This document shows, piece by piece, positions 1-9,469 of a stretch of DNA of 64,000 nt; position 1 is the first letter of the stretch; the number at the start of each line of letters is the position of its first letter. The DNA comes from Paracoccaceae bacterium (GTDB lineage Bacteria; Pseudomonadota; Alphaproteobacteria; Rhodobacterales; Rhodobacteraceae). A model generated the notes under the pieces. It ran no database searches. It was not told the origin of the DNA and saw nothing but the letters and a program-made list of their open reading frames with translations. Location of the stretch: assembly GCA_012103375.1 (NCBI GenBank), contig WLWX01000001.1, positions 1,912,501 to 1,976,500 on the forward strand. The letters are read 5' to 3'. Both the position numbers and the translations under genes were made by a program.

Positions 1-1
1 G

Positions 2-334
2 CTCCACCTCTCTGACACATTCGGCAGGCGTATTCTGCAGTTTGACATCGACAAGGGCGAAGTCACCTCGCATCTGAAAATGGCGGAAACAACGGCCTAT
101 CCTGATGGCCTGTTCGTCGACAAGAATGACGCCCTTTATGTCAGCTACTGGGGCGGTGGGCGCATTGATGTTTATGCTGATGGGCAACGCACTACCCGTT
201 TCCAGGGCTTTCCGCTGCCCAATGTCACCTGCTGCTGCCTGGTTCAGGAAGCCAATTCAACTCACCTCATCGCCGCAAATTGTGCCGATGATCTGAACGA
301 CGCAAACGGTCTATATCGGCTGCGCGGTATCTGA
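2..334 (+). CDS. SMP-30/gluconolactonase-family protein, C-terminal part
   Basis: The frame is open from the left edge, so only about the last 110 residues are present. Blade-like repeats typical of the SMP-30/LRE beta-propeller are visible: YPDGLFVDKNDALYVSYWGG, then a VDVYADG-like strand and a PLPNVT turn, ending at LYRLRGI. Family members are metal-dependent lactonases that open sugar lactones to aldonic acids. A lactonase here would fit the alcohol dehydrogenase and sugar-acid-type dehydratase downstream, but an IclR gene lies between them and the substrate is not known. The start, the N-terminal metal ligands and the promoter lie outside the window. Confidence 0.7.
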   Translation, partial: LHLSDTFGRRILQFDIDKGEVTSHLKMAETTAYPDGLFVDKNDALYVSYWGGGRIDVYADGQRTTRFQGFPLPNVTCCCLVQEANSTHLIAANCADDLNDANGLYRLRGI

Positions 335-417
335 AGGCGGCCCAAGGGAAGTGAGCCGGTGGATTTCCTCGCCATCACGCCGCGAAGATTTGCATTTCGT
401 CACATCTGACTCGCATT

Positions 418-434
418 ATTTGATAATGTCAAAT
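418..434. promoter_or_regulatory. Palindrome upstream of the IclR gene, possible operator
   Basis: An inverted repeat ATTTGA-TAATG-TCAAAT lies in an AT-rich stretch (about 410-475) unlike the GC-rich surroundings. It ends 67 bases before the IclR start codon. This is a plausible promoter/operator for autoregulation, but no binding data can be read from sequence alone. Confidence 0.4.
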
Positions 435-501
435 TAAAGACCGCAATATCAAAATATCTTGCTATTATTGCCATCGAGATCAACCCTTGGGAGGGAAAGC
501 G

Positions 502-1353
502 ATGGTGACGATGAAGTTCGAAAGCTCGGATCAGATCGGAAGGAACCTGCACCAGGGGGGTGTATCCCCTGCGGGCGACGATCAGCGGGGACGCACGATT
601 CAGTCGGTTGACCGGGCATTGCATGTGCTTGAGACGATCGCCGAAGCCTCTGACGATATTACGGTTTCGGAAGTGTCCGAACGGGTCGGCCTGAATGTTT
701 CGACCTGCCACCACCTGATTACGACGCTGGTCTATCGTGGATATGTGACCCATGTCAGTCGAAGCTGCGGCTATGCCCTTGGCCCAAAACTGGCCGAGCT
801 TGTCGAAACCTCGGAAAAGGAATCGGATCCCGCAATTCTGTTGGAGCCGGACCTGCGAGAGCTTGGCGCCCGGCTGGGTCACGGGGTTCAGTTTGCTGTT
901 CTCAGCGAAACCTCTCTGCTGACCAAGCTGAGCGTTCCAAACAGCGCCGACAACGTTGTCGAGCCTGATGAAGTCAGAAAAATGACCGCCCTGCATGCAA
1001 CCGCAACCGGCAAGGCGATCCTGGCATGGATCCCGGATACGGAACTGGTGCGGGTGATCTCGGCCAATGGGCTGACGGGATATACACCGCAGACAATTAC
1101 CACCTTGTCCGGCCTGGTCGAAGAACTGCGACTGGTTCGACGCAGAAAATACGCCGTCGATGATCAGGAATTCGTCGAAGGGATCGTGTGTATCGGCGCG
1201 ACGATCCGCGAAGGGGCTGGTGCCGTCATCGGATCAATCTCGACCACGGTGTCGGCTGAACGCGCCACAGAAGATTACCGGCAGTACCTGATCAAGGAAG
1301 TCATCAGGGCGGCCAACAGTTTTTCCAACAAACTGCGCGACCTGAAAACTTAG
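502..1353 (+). CDS. IclR-family transcriptional regulator
   Basis: A 283-residue regulator. The N-terminal winged helix-turn-helix (about residues 30-90) contains the IclR signature IQSVDRALHVLETIAE followed by a recognition helix with SEVSERVGLNVSTCHHL. The C-terminal part is the GAF-like effector domain (ALHATATGKAILAW, EGIVCIGATI). A TTG at 487 is in frame upstream, but the ATG at 502 is preceded by a GGGAGGG ribosome site at 489-495, so I chose 502. It lies 32 bases upstream of the alcohol dehydrogenase operon on the same strand and probably controls it. The effector is unknown. Confidence 0.88.
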   Translation: MVTMKFESSDQIGRNLHQGGVSPAGDDQRGRTIQSVDRALHVLETIAEASDDITVSEVSERVGLNVSTCHHLITTLVYRGYVTHVSRSCGYALGPKLAELVETSEKESDPAILLEPDLRELGARLGHGVQFAVLSETSLLTKLSVPNSADNVVEPDEVRKMTALHATATGKAILAWIPDTELVRVISANGLTGYTPQTITTLSGLVEELRLVRRRKYAVDDQEFVEGIVCIGATIREGAGAVIGSISTTVSAERATEDYRQYLIKEVIRAANSFSNKLRDLKT

Positions 1354-1385
1354 CGCAAAACGACAGCGAAGAATGGAGTGCTCTC

Positions 1386-2549
1386 ATGGCTATGCCTGAT
1401 AACGTCACAACTGATTCAACCCATCCTGTCCCGGATACGATGAAAGCCTGGGTTCTGGGCGATCCCGGCGAACTGACGCTGACGGACAAGCCCGTCCCAG
1501 TACCGGGCAAGGCCGAGGTTCTGGTGCGCATCGACGCTGTGGCGATCTGTGCAACCGACCTCGAAATCATTCACCATGGCCCGCCTGCGATGATCGAAGG
1601 CGGCGATCCGCACAACAAGAACTTCACGCCGGGACATGAGTACATGGGCACGGTTGTCGCTCTGGGGCCAGGCGTCGATGAGTACGAAATCGGAGAGCGT
1701 GTGACCGTTGAAATCCACGCGGGTTGTGGACAGTGCAAGCGCTGCCGCGAAGGCATGTACACCTCGTGCCACAACTACGGCAAAAACTATGGCAATGTGG
1801 ACAAGGGTCACCGCGCCAACGGCTTCACCACCGATGGCGGCTTTGCCGAATATGCCGTGAACAACATCAACACGCTGGTGCATGTGGACGACAACATGTC
1901 GGACGAGGAAGCAACACTTGTCGTGACCGCTGGTACCGCCATGTACGGGCTGACCGAACTCGGTGGTCTGGTTGCCGGCGAAAGCGTCGTGGTCACCGGT
2001 CCCGGACCGATTGGTCTGATGGGTGCAGCCGTGGCCAAGGCGCTGGGCGCGCAGCCGGTGATCCTGACCGGCACCCGCGACAACCGGCTGGAGATCGGCA
2101 AACAACTGGGCGCCGACCATGTCATCAACGTGCGTAACGAAGATGTCGTCGAAAAGGTGCGCGAACTGTCGGGCGGAAAAGGCGTCGACTATGTGGTCGA
2201 ATGCGCCGGTGCGCCAGACGGCGTGAACCAGGCAGCGCAGATGCTGAACCGGGGCGGCAAGCTGTGCCTTGCGGCGTTCCCGGGCAAGCCGGATGAAATT
2301 GATGTCGCTTATCTGGTGCGCAACAACATCTACCTTTTCGGCATTCGCGGCGAGGGCAAGACCGCCACCCACCGGGCCGAGGCATTCATGCGCCAGAAGC
2401 GGTTCGATGCCACGCTGATTCACACCCACACCTTCGACATGGCCGACCTGAAAGAGGCGCTGCGCTATGCCAAGGACCGGGTCGAGGACGCGATCAAGGT
2501 CGTCGTCAAGAACCCGCGTGCCGAAGCCAGCAAAGTGGCCGCTGAATAA
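1386..2549 (+). CDS. Zinc-dependent alcohol dehydrogenase (MDR superfamily)
   Basis: A 387-residue medium-chain dehydrogenase. Catalytic zinc ligands appear as Cys55 (ICATDLE), His84 and Glu85 (PGHEYMG). Structural zinc cysteines are Cys114, 117, 120 and 128 (CGQCKRCREGMYTSC). The NAD(P)-binding Rossmann motif GPGPIGLMG is near residue 207. The protein resembles threonine/sorbitol dehydrogenase-type members and should oxidise a secondary alcohol or polyol. The extra 15-20 N-terminal residues before MKAWVLGDPG are unusual, and an internal ATG at 1440 could be the true start. It is the first gene of the putative catabolic operon running to 14519. Confidence 0.87.
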   Translation: MAMPDNVTTDSTHPVPDTMKAWVLGDPGELTLTDKPVPVPGKAEVLVRIDAVAICATDLEIIHHGPPAMIEGGDPHNKNFTPGHEYMGTVVALGPGVDEYEIGERVTVEIHAGCGQCKRCREGMYTSCHNYGKNYGNVDKGHRANGFTTDGGFAEYAVNNINTLVHVDDNMSDEEATLVVTAGTAMYGLTELGGLVAGESVVVTGPGPIGLMGAAVAKALGAQPVILTGTRDNRLEIGKQLGADHVINVRNEDVVEKVRELSGGKGVDYVVECAGAPDGVNQAAQMLNRGGKLCLAAFPGKPDEIDVAYLVRNNIYLFGIRGEGKTATHRAEAFMRQKRFDATLIHTHTFDMADLKEALRYAKDRVEDAIKVVVKNPRAEASKVAAE

Positions 2550-2570
2550 GCACACCAGAGGAGGCAAGCC

Positions 2571-3491
2571 ATGCTGACCTGCGATCAATATCACATGCCG
2601 ACAACCCTGGCCGAGGCGCTGACGCTTTGGTCGGGCGCGGCGAAGGGAAGTCGGCTTATCGCGGGCGCGACAGATATCCTGCCCTGGGCCCGTGAGGGGC
2701 GCGCCGGTGACGTGCATTTGCCGGAACTGGTCGATGTGACCCGGATTGACGAATTTGCAGGATACGCATTCGAAAACGGGCGTGTTCGGCTGGGCGCGCG
2801 CACGGTCTATCAGGATTTTCTGACGGACCGGACGCTGATGCGTTCTCTGCCCTGCATGCCCCATTGCGCGATCTGGTTTGCCGATGATCAGATCCGCGAA
2901 CAGGCCTCGGTCACGGGCAATCTGGTTAATGCGTCGCCGGTGGCGGACGGCACGCCCGCCGTGGTCGCCCTGAACGGCGAGATCGAACTGGCACGCCTTG
3001 ACGGCGACACCATCCTGCGCCGCCTGGTGCCGGTTGCCGGATTTATCGAAGGCCCGGGCCGGACGCAGATCGCAGAAGACGAAATAGCAACCGCCGTCAT
3101 TCTAGACACCGCCAACGGCTATGGCGGGTCGTTCCAGAAGGTCGGTCAGCGCCGCTCGCTGGTGATCTCGGTCGCCTGCGCGGCTGGCCTGGTGAAGGCT
3201 GACAGCGATGGCCGCGTGTTCGAGGACGTGCGCCTGGCGCTGGGCGGCGTCGGGCCCAGCCCGATCCGTTTGCGCGATGCTGAACGCGCACTGCGCGGCG
3301 AACGCATCTCGCACCGGTTGATCGAACAGGTCGCGCAGACCGCCGCTGACACCGTCGGATCGCGCAGCCGCCAGGACTACCGCCGCGAGGTCGTGGTGAA
3401 TTTCGTGCGCGCCGCGATCGAAGACGCCCTGGTCAACCAACCCGATGTGGACATCAAATTCGAAGACGCGAAGGAGCAGGCAAATGCCTAA
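2571..3491 (+). CDS. FAD-binding subunit of a molybdopterin dehydrogenase (CoxM/XdhA type)
   Basis: A 306-residue FAD subunit. It carries the FAD-loop motif AGATD near residue 28, the second motif TGNLVNASPVADGTP near residue 117, and a C-terminal CoxM-type domain (VRLALGGVGPSPIRL). It would carry electrons from the Fe-S clusters of the next gene to an acceptor. A GGAGG ribosome site lies 5-9 bases before the ATG. Its last 8 bases overlap the start of the next gene, which suggests translational coupling. In xanthine dehydrogenase/CO dehydrogenase relatives this subunit works with a [2Fe-2S] and a Mo subunit, both encoded immediately downstream. Confidence 0.88.
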   Translation: MLTCDQYHMPTTLAEALTLWSGAAKGSRLIAGATDILPWAREGRAGDVHLPELVDVTRIDEFAGYAFENGRVRLGARTVYQDFLTDRTLMRSLPCMPHCAIWFADDQIREQASVTGNLVNASPVADGTPAVVALNGEIELARLDGDTILRRLVPVAGFIEGPGRTQIAEDEIATAVILDTANGYGGSFQKVGQRRSLVISVACAAGLVKADSDGRVFEDVRLALGGVGPSPIRLRDAERALRGERISHRLIEQVAQTAADTVGSRSRQDYRREVVVNFVRAAIEDALVNQPDVDIKFEDAKEQANA

Positions 3492-5370
3492 GCTGACCAT
3501 CGACGCAGAAGTAAATGGCCGAAAGATATCGCGAGACACCGCTCCGCACAGCCGGTTGCTGGATTTCCTGCGCGAGGATCTGAACCTGACCGGCACCAAG
3601 GAAGGGTGTGGCGCCGGGGAATGCGGAACCTGTTCGGTATTCGTGGACGGTAAGCTGGTAAAATCCTGCCTGATGCCGGCCGCCAAAACGCAAGGTGCAA
3701 AGATCGAGACCATCGAAGGCCTCGCCACGCCCGGCAACCTGACACCGGTACAGCGCGCCTTTCACAAGACCGGCGCCAGCCAGTGCGGTTATTGCATTCC
3801 GGGCATGGTCATGGCGGCGACATCTGCGTTGCGTGAAAACCCCAATGCTGATATTGAAGAAATAAAAGAACGTCTGGGCGGCAACATCTGTCGCTGCACC
3901 GGTTACACCAAGATCTTCGAAGCGGTCGAAATGGCCCGCGACGTCATCGCGGGCGATCTGCCTGATGCGGCGCTGGAAGAGGACAGCGTCGGGGACAGCT
4001 ATATCGGGGCCAACGTCCGCCGGCTTGATGCGCCGTCGAAAGTGTCAGGACGGTTGAAATACGCTGCCGACATGAAAATGCACGACATGTTGCAAATGCA
4101 GGTGCTGCGGTCACCGCACGCGCATGCCAGGATCATTTCAATCGACACCGCCGAGGCCGAAGCAATGGACGGCGTGGCCTGTGTGATTACGGCCAATGAC
4201 GTGCCGGGCAACGATGGCTTTGGTGTATTTGTCCACGACCAGCCCATCATGGCCCGCGACAAGGTGCGCCACGTGGGCGAGGCTGTGGCAGCCGTTGCAG
4301 CCGAGGATCATCTGACGGCCCGGCGCGCGCTTGAAAAAATCAAGGTCGAGTACGAAGAACTGCCGGGCCTTTATGACCCTGCTGAGGCGATGAAGCCCGG
4401 TGCCCCGGTCATTCACGATTATGCGCCCGACAATCTGGTCAAGCATATTCCGGTCCGCAAGGGCGACCCCGAAAAGGGTTTCGCCGAGGCGGACCTGATA
4501 TTGGAAGACGATTTCGGTACGCAACAGGTGGAACATGCCTATCTCGAACCGGAAGCAGGGATTGCCTATGTCGATCCCGATGACGTGGTTGTGGTGATTT
4601 CTCCCTCCCAGAACATCACCCACCACCGTCATATGCTGGCCGAGATCATCGCCAAGCCGATCAACAAGGTGCGCTTTATCATGAGCCCTGTTGGCGGTGG
4701 CTTCGGCGGCAAGGAAGACATGATCTATCAGGGCATGCTGGCCCTTTGCGCGATGAAGACACACCGTCCGATCCAGCTGAACTTCACGCGTGAGGAAAGC
4801 CTCATCGCCTCGGCCAAGCGGCACCCGTCGAAAGTTCACTACAAGATGGGGCTACGGTTCGATGGGCGGATCACGGCGATTGCCTTTGACATGCTGTCCG
4901 ATGGCGGCGCTTTCGGGATGTCCAGCGAAGGCGTGATGCGCAAGGCGGCGATCCTGTCCTGCGGGCCTTACGAGGTCGACAACCTGAGCGTCGATACCCG
5001 CGCGGTTTACACCAACAACACACCGTCAGGTGCGTTCCGCACCTTTGGCGGCATGCAGGCGCAGTTCGCCACTGAAAGCATGATGGATATGGCGGCTGAG
5101 GCGCTCGATATGGATCCGTTTGAAATCCGGCGGATCAACATGATGAAGATCGGCGCGCGGACCCACACGCAACAGAAGCTGGAAACCGCATCGCTGGATC
5201 GGGTTCTTGATGCGGCGGAACAGGCGTCGCGCTGGGAAAAGGGTGCGCCGAAGGTGCGTGGTGCGACGCGAGGCGACCTGAACGGCCCGGACACGCGCCA
5301 GCCCTGCACATTGGGCGCGCGGATCAAGGACGCCGACACCGACAGCGACAAAACCGAAAAGGTGGCATGA
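3484..5370 (+). CDS. [2Fe-2S] domain fused to the N-terminal half of a molybdopterin subunit
   Basis: A 628-residue fusion. Residues 1-160 are a CoxS/XdhC-type iron-sulfur protein with both clusters: Cys42, 47, 50, 62 (plant ferredoxin type) and Cys101, 104, 136, 138 (CGYC and NICRCTGY). From about residue 175 begins the N-terminal half of the xanthine-dehydrogenase-type Mo subunit, including GGGFGGKE near residue 404 and the GAFRTFGG cofactor loop. The remainder of the Mo subunit is a separate gene sharing an ATGA overlap. The start at 3484 follows a GGAG site. Fe-S/Mo fusions exist (for example E. coli XdhD), and a two-gene Mo subunit is known from nicotinate dehydrogenase, but this particular arrangement is unusual. 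Substrate unknown. Confidence 0.85.
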   Translation: MPKLTIDAEVNGRKISRDTAPHSRLLDFLREDLNLTGTKEGCGAGECGTCSVFVDGKLVKSCLMPAAKTQGAKIETIEGLATPGNLTPVQRAFHKTGASQCGYCIPGMVMAATSALRENPNADIEEIKERLGGNICRCTGYTKIFEAVEMARDVIAGDLPDAALEEDSVGDSYIGANVRRLDAPSKVSGRLKYAADMKMHDMLQMQVLRSPHAHARIISIDTAEAEAMDGVACVITANDVPGNDGFGVFVHDQPIMARDKVRHVGEAVAAVAAEDHLTARRALEKIKVEYEELPGLYDPAEAMKPGAPVIHDYAPDNLVKHIPVRKGDPEKGFAEADLILEDDFGTQQVEHAYLEPEAGIAYVDPDDVVVVISPSQNITHHRHMLAEIIAKPINKVRFIMSPVGGGFGGKEDMIYQGMLALCAMKTHRPIQLNFTREESLIASAKRHPSKVHYKMGLRFDGRITAIAFDMLSDGGAFGMSSEGVMRKAAILSCGPYEVDNLSVDTRAVYTNNTPSGAFRTFGGMQAQFATESMMDMAAEALDMDPFEIRRINMMKIGARTHTQQKLETASLDRVLDAAEQASRWEKGAPKVRGATRGDLNGPDTRQPCTLGARIKDADTDSDKTEKVA

Positions 5371-6431
5371 TGACCCGGATGAAGCGTGGCCGTGGTATGG
5401 CGGCAAGCTGGTACGGAATTGCACGCACAGCGACGATCGATCGCGCCGGCGCATGGGCCGAACTGGATGACGGCGGCACAGCCAAGGTTGTCACCGGCGT
5501 GACCGAGATCGGAGAGGGTATCCTGACCGTTCTGGCGCAGATTGCCGCTGATGAACTTGGCATCAAGCCCGGCGACGTGACCATTGGTGACAACGACACC
5601 GCGCGCTCACCCGAGGCGGCGCATGCAGGTGCCACGCGCCAGACCTATATGATCGGCAATTCGGTGGCCTTGGCCTCGCGCGAGGCACTGAAGGTGCTGT
5701 TCGAAGAAATCGCCGACCACTGGGATGTCGAGGTCGATGTCCTGCGCGCCTTTGATGGTGAGCTTTGGGCGATAGACACCAACTTGCGGATGACCATGGA
5801 AGACGCAGTTGCCACCTGCAAGGCGCGCGGCGTGGTTCCGGTGGGGGCGGCCTCGTTCACCGCGCACGGGACCGGGCTGGATCCGGTGGATGGCTCTGGT
5901 AGCCCCTGGCAGGCCTATGTTTTCGGCACCCAGGTGGCCGAGGTCGAGGTGGACACCTGGACCGGTGAAGTTCAGGTGCTGGGCATCTGGGCGGCGCATG
6001 ACGTTGGCCGCGCAATCAATCCGCGCGGCGTTGAGGGCCAGATCGAAGGCGGTGTCGTGCAGGGCCTGGGACAGGCGCTGATGGAAGAATACATCACCGA
6101 CAAAGGCCACGCTGTGACCCACGGGTTCGCCAAATATATCCTTCCGACCTCGCTGGATATTCCGCAGATCAATTCGATCATCGTCGAAGATCCCGATCCC
6201 AAGAGTCCCTTGCGGGCCAAGGGGATCGGCGAACCATCACTGGTGCCGACCGCACCGGCGATCATGAACGCAATTTACGACGCCATCGGTGTACGGATCA
6301 AAACGCTTCCGGCCACGCCCGAGAAGATCCTGAAATCACTTCGCGAACATGTGCCCGGACGCACCCAGATTGCGCAGGAAAACCGACAATTACGCGCAGA
6401 GGCCGCACGAAATGGTGCGGTAACGGCCTGA
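5367..6431 (+). CDS. C-terminal half of the molybdopterin-binding subunit
   Basis: A 354-residue protein that starts at the usual second half of an XDH-type Mo subunit (RGRGMAASWYGIAR). It continues through the cofactor-binding motif TGVTEIGEG and the AHDVGRAINP loop, and ends with KGIGEPSLVPTAP, in which Glu289 corresponds to the catalytic glutamate of the family. It overlaps the preceding gene by ATGA, so translation is probably coupled and the two halves assemble into one active site. The smooth domain boundary argues for a genuine split rather than a recent frameshift. Together with 2571-5370 it forms a complete FAD/2Fe-2S/Mo hydroxylase or aldehyde dehydrogenase. Confidence 0.85.
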   Translation: MMTRMKRGRGMAASWYGIARTATIDRAGAWAELDDGGTAKVVTGVTEIGEGILTVLAQIAADELGIKPGDVTIGDNDTARSPEAAHAGATRQTYMIGNSVALASREALKVLFEEIADHWDVEVDVLRAFDGELWAIDTNLRMTMEDAVATCKARGVVPVGAASFTAHGTGLDPVDGSGSPWQAYVFGTQVAEVEVDTWTGEVQVLGIWAAHDVGRAINPRGVEGQIEGGVVQGLGQALMEEYITDKGHAVTHGFAKYILPTSLDIPQINSIIVEDPDPKSPLRAKGIGEPSLVPTAPAIMNAIYDAIGVRIKTLPATPEKILKSLREHVPGRTQIAQENRQLRAEAARNGAVTA

Positions 6432-6475
6432 TCCACTCGGATCAGGCGAATAGTCAACAAAAAAGGGAGGAAGAC

Positions 6476-7434
6476 ATGAATTTCAATCTCAAACTCAAAG
6501 GCGGTCTGATTGCTGCGATATCGTCAGCGGTGATCGCATTCGGCGGGGCTGCGCAGGCGGAATATCCCGAGAAACCGGTCGATATGACGGTCCTGTTCGG
6601 AGGTACTGCCAACACCATCGCGCAGTTGCTGTCCGAGCTGATGTCCGACGAACTCGGCCAGCCCGTGGTTCCGGTCAGCCGCACGGGGGGCGGTGGCGCT
6701 GTCGGGTATTCCCATGTCGTCGGCACCGCACCGGATGGCTATAACATCGTGTGGAATTCGAACTCGATCAGCACCACGCACCATACGGGCCGGGTGCCGT
6801 TCGACTATACCGCCTTCACCCCGATTGCGCGGGTGTCGACCGAGATTCCGGCGCTGGCGGTCAATGCCTCGACCGGTTGGACCAACCTCGACGATTTTGC
6901 AGCCGCGGTGAATGCCATGGATGGCAAGCTTAAGGTCGGTATCTCGGGCAAGGGGTCGTTCACGCATTTGACCTCGGCCGCGCTGTTCGACGCCATGGGT
7001 CTGACAGACAAAGTCGCCTTTATCTCTTACGGCAAGGGCAAGGCGCCGGTTGAACTGCTGGCAGGGCGTATTGATGCTGCGATTCAGTGGCCGGGTCAGT
7101 TCGCCTCTTACGCCCAAGCGGGTGAGTTGAACGTGCTGGCCGTGACCGGGGACGAGCGTGTGGGCGTTCTGCCGGACGTTCCGACCGCGCAGGAACAGGG
7201 TGTCGACATCAACATCTCGATGTGGCGCGGTCTGGCTGCCCCGGCAGGGACGACGCGGTCGCGGCGCTGCAAGCTGCGGCAGAGGCCGCCGTGGCAAGCG
7301 ACACGTTTCAGGAAGCTGCCGGCAACATCGGCTTTTCAGCTGCCTATATGAATGCCGCGGACTTCGGAGCGCTGATCGAAAGCGACGATGCCTTCTATGG
7401 GGCGTTGCTGACCGATCTGGGCCTGGCGAAGTAA
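6476..7434 (+). pseudogene. tctC: TctC-family periplasmic solute-binding protein, frameshifted
   Basis: This is a Bug/TctC tripartite tricarboxylate transporter binding protein. It has a signal peptide (hydrophobic core to about residue 24, cleavage after AAQA), PEKPVDMTVLFGG, and the substrate loops FTHLTSAALF and LLAGRIDAAIQW. The frame read from 6476 loses homology after GLAAPAG (about 7247) and runs into a wrong frame to 7351. The native C-terminus (DDAVAALQAAAEAAVAS to LLTDLGLAK) is in another frame and ends at 7434. Joining the two gives about 320 residues, the usual family length. The net loss is one base modulo three. It may be a real mutation or an assembly error; the intact tctB and tctA behind it slightly favour the latter. 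Confidence 0.85.
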
Positions 7435-7455
7435 CCGGACCGCGGGAGCGATAAG

Positions 7456-7950
7456 ATGACCAACCGCGTGCAGGATATCGTGCTGGCCACCACGTTGATG
7501 GTGCTGGCCGTGATCTGGACCTGGTTGGTCATCGACACCATTCCGCCCGGCTTTGGCGATGGTGAGATTGGCGCGCGGGCATTCCCGCTGGCCTTTGGCA
7601 TCATCCTTCTGGTGCTGGCTGCCATTCTGCTTTTGCAACTGATGCTGCGACCGGGGCGCCCGGATCAGGGGCCGGTCGATGCGGAACTGCTCGACTCAGA
7701 CGGCCTGAAGTGGGGTCCGGCACTTTTGCTGCTGGTCGAGATCGGGCTTTACGGATTTCTTTTGGAGAAGATCGGCTTTGTGCTGGCCACCCCGGCCATC
7801 GTGCTTTTGGTGATGCTGGTGAACCTTCGGGTACGCTCGGTCACGAAACTGCTTGCGATGGCGCTGGGGCTGACGGTCGGATGCTGGCTGATCTTCGAGA
7901 AGGTGCTGGGCATTTATCTTGCCAATGGTATCTGGATGAACATCGGGTAA
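7456..7950 (+). CDS. tctB: TctB-family small membrane subunit of TTT transporter
   Basis: A 164-residue membrane protein with about four hydrophobic segments (near residues 8-28, 40-60, 85-105 and 110-150). This matches the small, poorly conserved TctB subunit. It sits between the binding protein and the large permease TctA in the standard order CBA, with only 4 bases before tctA. TctB supports TctA in cation-driven uptake of carboxylates in the inner membrane. The identification leans on size, topology and position, because TctB sequences diverge strongly. Confidence 0.82.
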   Translation: MTNRVQDIVLATTLMVLAVIWTWLVIDTIPPGFGDGEIGARAFPLAFGIILLVLAAILLLQLMLRPGRPDQGPVDAELLDSDGLKWGPALLLLVEIGLYGFLLEKIGFVLATPAIVLLVMLVNLRVRSVTKLLAMALGLTVGCWLIFEKVLGIYLANGIWMNIG

Positions 7951-7954
7951 CGGC

Positions 7955-9469
7955 ATGGACCTTTTTCTTCAGGCACTGTCACTGGCGATGACGCCCCTGG
8001 CCATTGGCGCCATCGGGCTGGGCGCACTGGTCGGGCTGATCTTCGGGTCGATCCCCGGGCTGACCTTCACGGTTGCCCTGGCGCTGGCGCTGCCGATCAC
8101 CTTTAGCATGGACCCGGTGCCTGCAATGGGATTGCTGCTTGGAACCTACATTGGCGGCATGACGGGTGGATCGGTCTCGGCGATCCTGCTGGGGATCCCT
8201 GGCACACCCTCGGCGGCGGCCACGGTGCTGGACGGCCACCAGATGACAAAACAGGGCGAGGCGTCGATTGCGCTTGGCACGGCGGTCATCGTTTCGGTCT
8301 TTGGCAACGTATTCAGCCTTCTGGTGATGATCGTTTCGGTCGATCTTGTTTCAAAACTGGCCATCGGCTTTGGCCCTGCCGAGATTTTCGCGCTGGTCCT
8401 GTTCGGAATGTCGACGATCTGCGGGCTTTGCGGAGATTCGCTTTTGAAGGGCCTGATTGCGGGCATCCTGGGGCTGATGATCATGACCATCGGTATCGAC
8501 GCGATCGAAGGCGTGCCGCGCATGACTTTCGGCAGCATCAACATGCTGCAGGGTGTGAACCTGCTGGTCGCCATGATCGGCCTGTTCGCAGTGCCTTTCG
8601 TGATCGAAGCATGCTCCGAACGTTCGGGAAGCACTGCACAGGATGCGCGCGTCGCCCGCGTCAAGGCCGAGCTGCCCAAGATCGGCCTACTGATGCGCAA
8701 CTTCTGGCTGATGATCCGCTGCTCGATCCTTGGCACCGGCATCGGGGCCATCCCCGGAACCGGAGGGGCCATCGCCTCGTTCCTGGCCTATCACAATGCG
8801 CGGCGGTTCTCCAAGACGCCAGAGCGGTTCGGCAAGGGCAACATCGAGGGCGTCATCGCACCCGAAACGGCCAACAATGCCGTTACCGGCGGAACGCTGA
8901 TCCCGCTTCTGTCGCTTGGCATCCCCGGCGATCCGGCAACGGCGATTGTTCTGGCGGGGCTGATGATCCACGGCATAACGCCGGGGCCGGCACTGTTCAT
9001 GAACCACGCGTCCGAGGTTTACGGCATCTATGTCGCCGTCGTCCTGGCCTATGTCTGGGTTCTTGGCCTGCAACTGGTCGGCATCCGCATATTCGTCCAC
9101 GTGCTGAAAATCCCGCGTGAAATGCTGGCCGTTGCGGTTCTGGTCCTATGCGCCATCGGTGCCTATTCAATCCGCAACAGCGCCTTCGACATCTATGCCA
9201 TGGGTTTGATTGGCGTGCTGGCCTATGTGCTGATCGCGATCCGCGTGCCGATCACGCCGATTATCCTTGGCATGGTGCTTGGCCCGACGCTGGAGAACGA
9301 ATTCCGCACCGCCATGATGCTGTCCAGTGGCAGCACCGATATCTTCTATACCTCTCCGACCGTTCTGGTCTTCTTCGCGCTCGCGCTGCTGGTCGTTGGC
9401 CTGCAATTGAAATCCGAGCTCACGCGGAAAAAGAAACCTCAGGATAAGATCGAGACTTCCGATGCTTGA
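7955..9469 (+). CDS. tctA: TctA-family permease of TTT transporter
   Basis: A 504-residue polytopic membrane protein with the TctA hallmarks: GLIFGSIPGLTFTVALALAL near the N-terminus, GGMTGGSVSAILLGIPGTPS, and the second repeat GTGIGAIPGTGGAIASFLAY. It is the channel-forming subunit that imports an anionic solute together with cations. Its last 8 bases overlap the TPP-enzyme gene. The solute is not deducible from TctA, but placement inside a catabolic operon suggests the transporter feeds the surrounding oxidative enzymes, possibly with a sugar acid or other carboxylate. Confidence 0.9.
   Translation: MDLFLQALSLAMTPLAIGAIGLGALVGLIFGSIPGLTFTVALALALPITFSMDPVPAMGLLLGTYIGGMTGGSVSAILLGIPGTPSAAATVLDGHQMTKQGEASIALGTAVIVSVFGNVFSLLVMIVSVDLVSKLAIGFGPAEIFALVLFGMSTICGLCGDSLLKGLIAGILGLMIMTIGIDAIEGVPRMTFGSINMLQGVNLLVAMIGLFAVPFVIEACSERSGSTAQDARVARVKAELPKIGLLMRNFWLMIRCSILGTGIGAIPGTGGAIASFLAYHNARRFSKTPERFGKGNIEGVIAPETANNAVTGGTLIPLLSLGIPGDPATAIVLAGLMIHGITPGPALFMNHASEVYGIYVAVVLAYVWVLGLQLVGIRIFVHVLKIPREMLAVAVLVLCAIGAYSIRNSAFDIYAMGLIGVLAYVLIAIRVPITPIILGMVLGPTLENEFRTAMMLSSGSTDIFYTSPTVLVFFALALLVVGLQLKSELTRKKKPQDKIETSDA

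Noticed and set aside
487-501. TTG start for the first IclR gene
   Set aside because: It overlaps the GGGAGGG ribosome site that serves the ATG at 502.
1416-2864. A 482-codon antisense frame opposite the alcohol dehydrogenase and the start of the FAD subunit
   Set aside because: It crosses two real genes, has no ribosome site and no recognisable domain.
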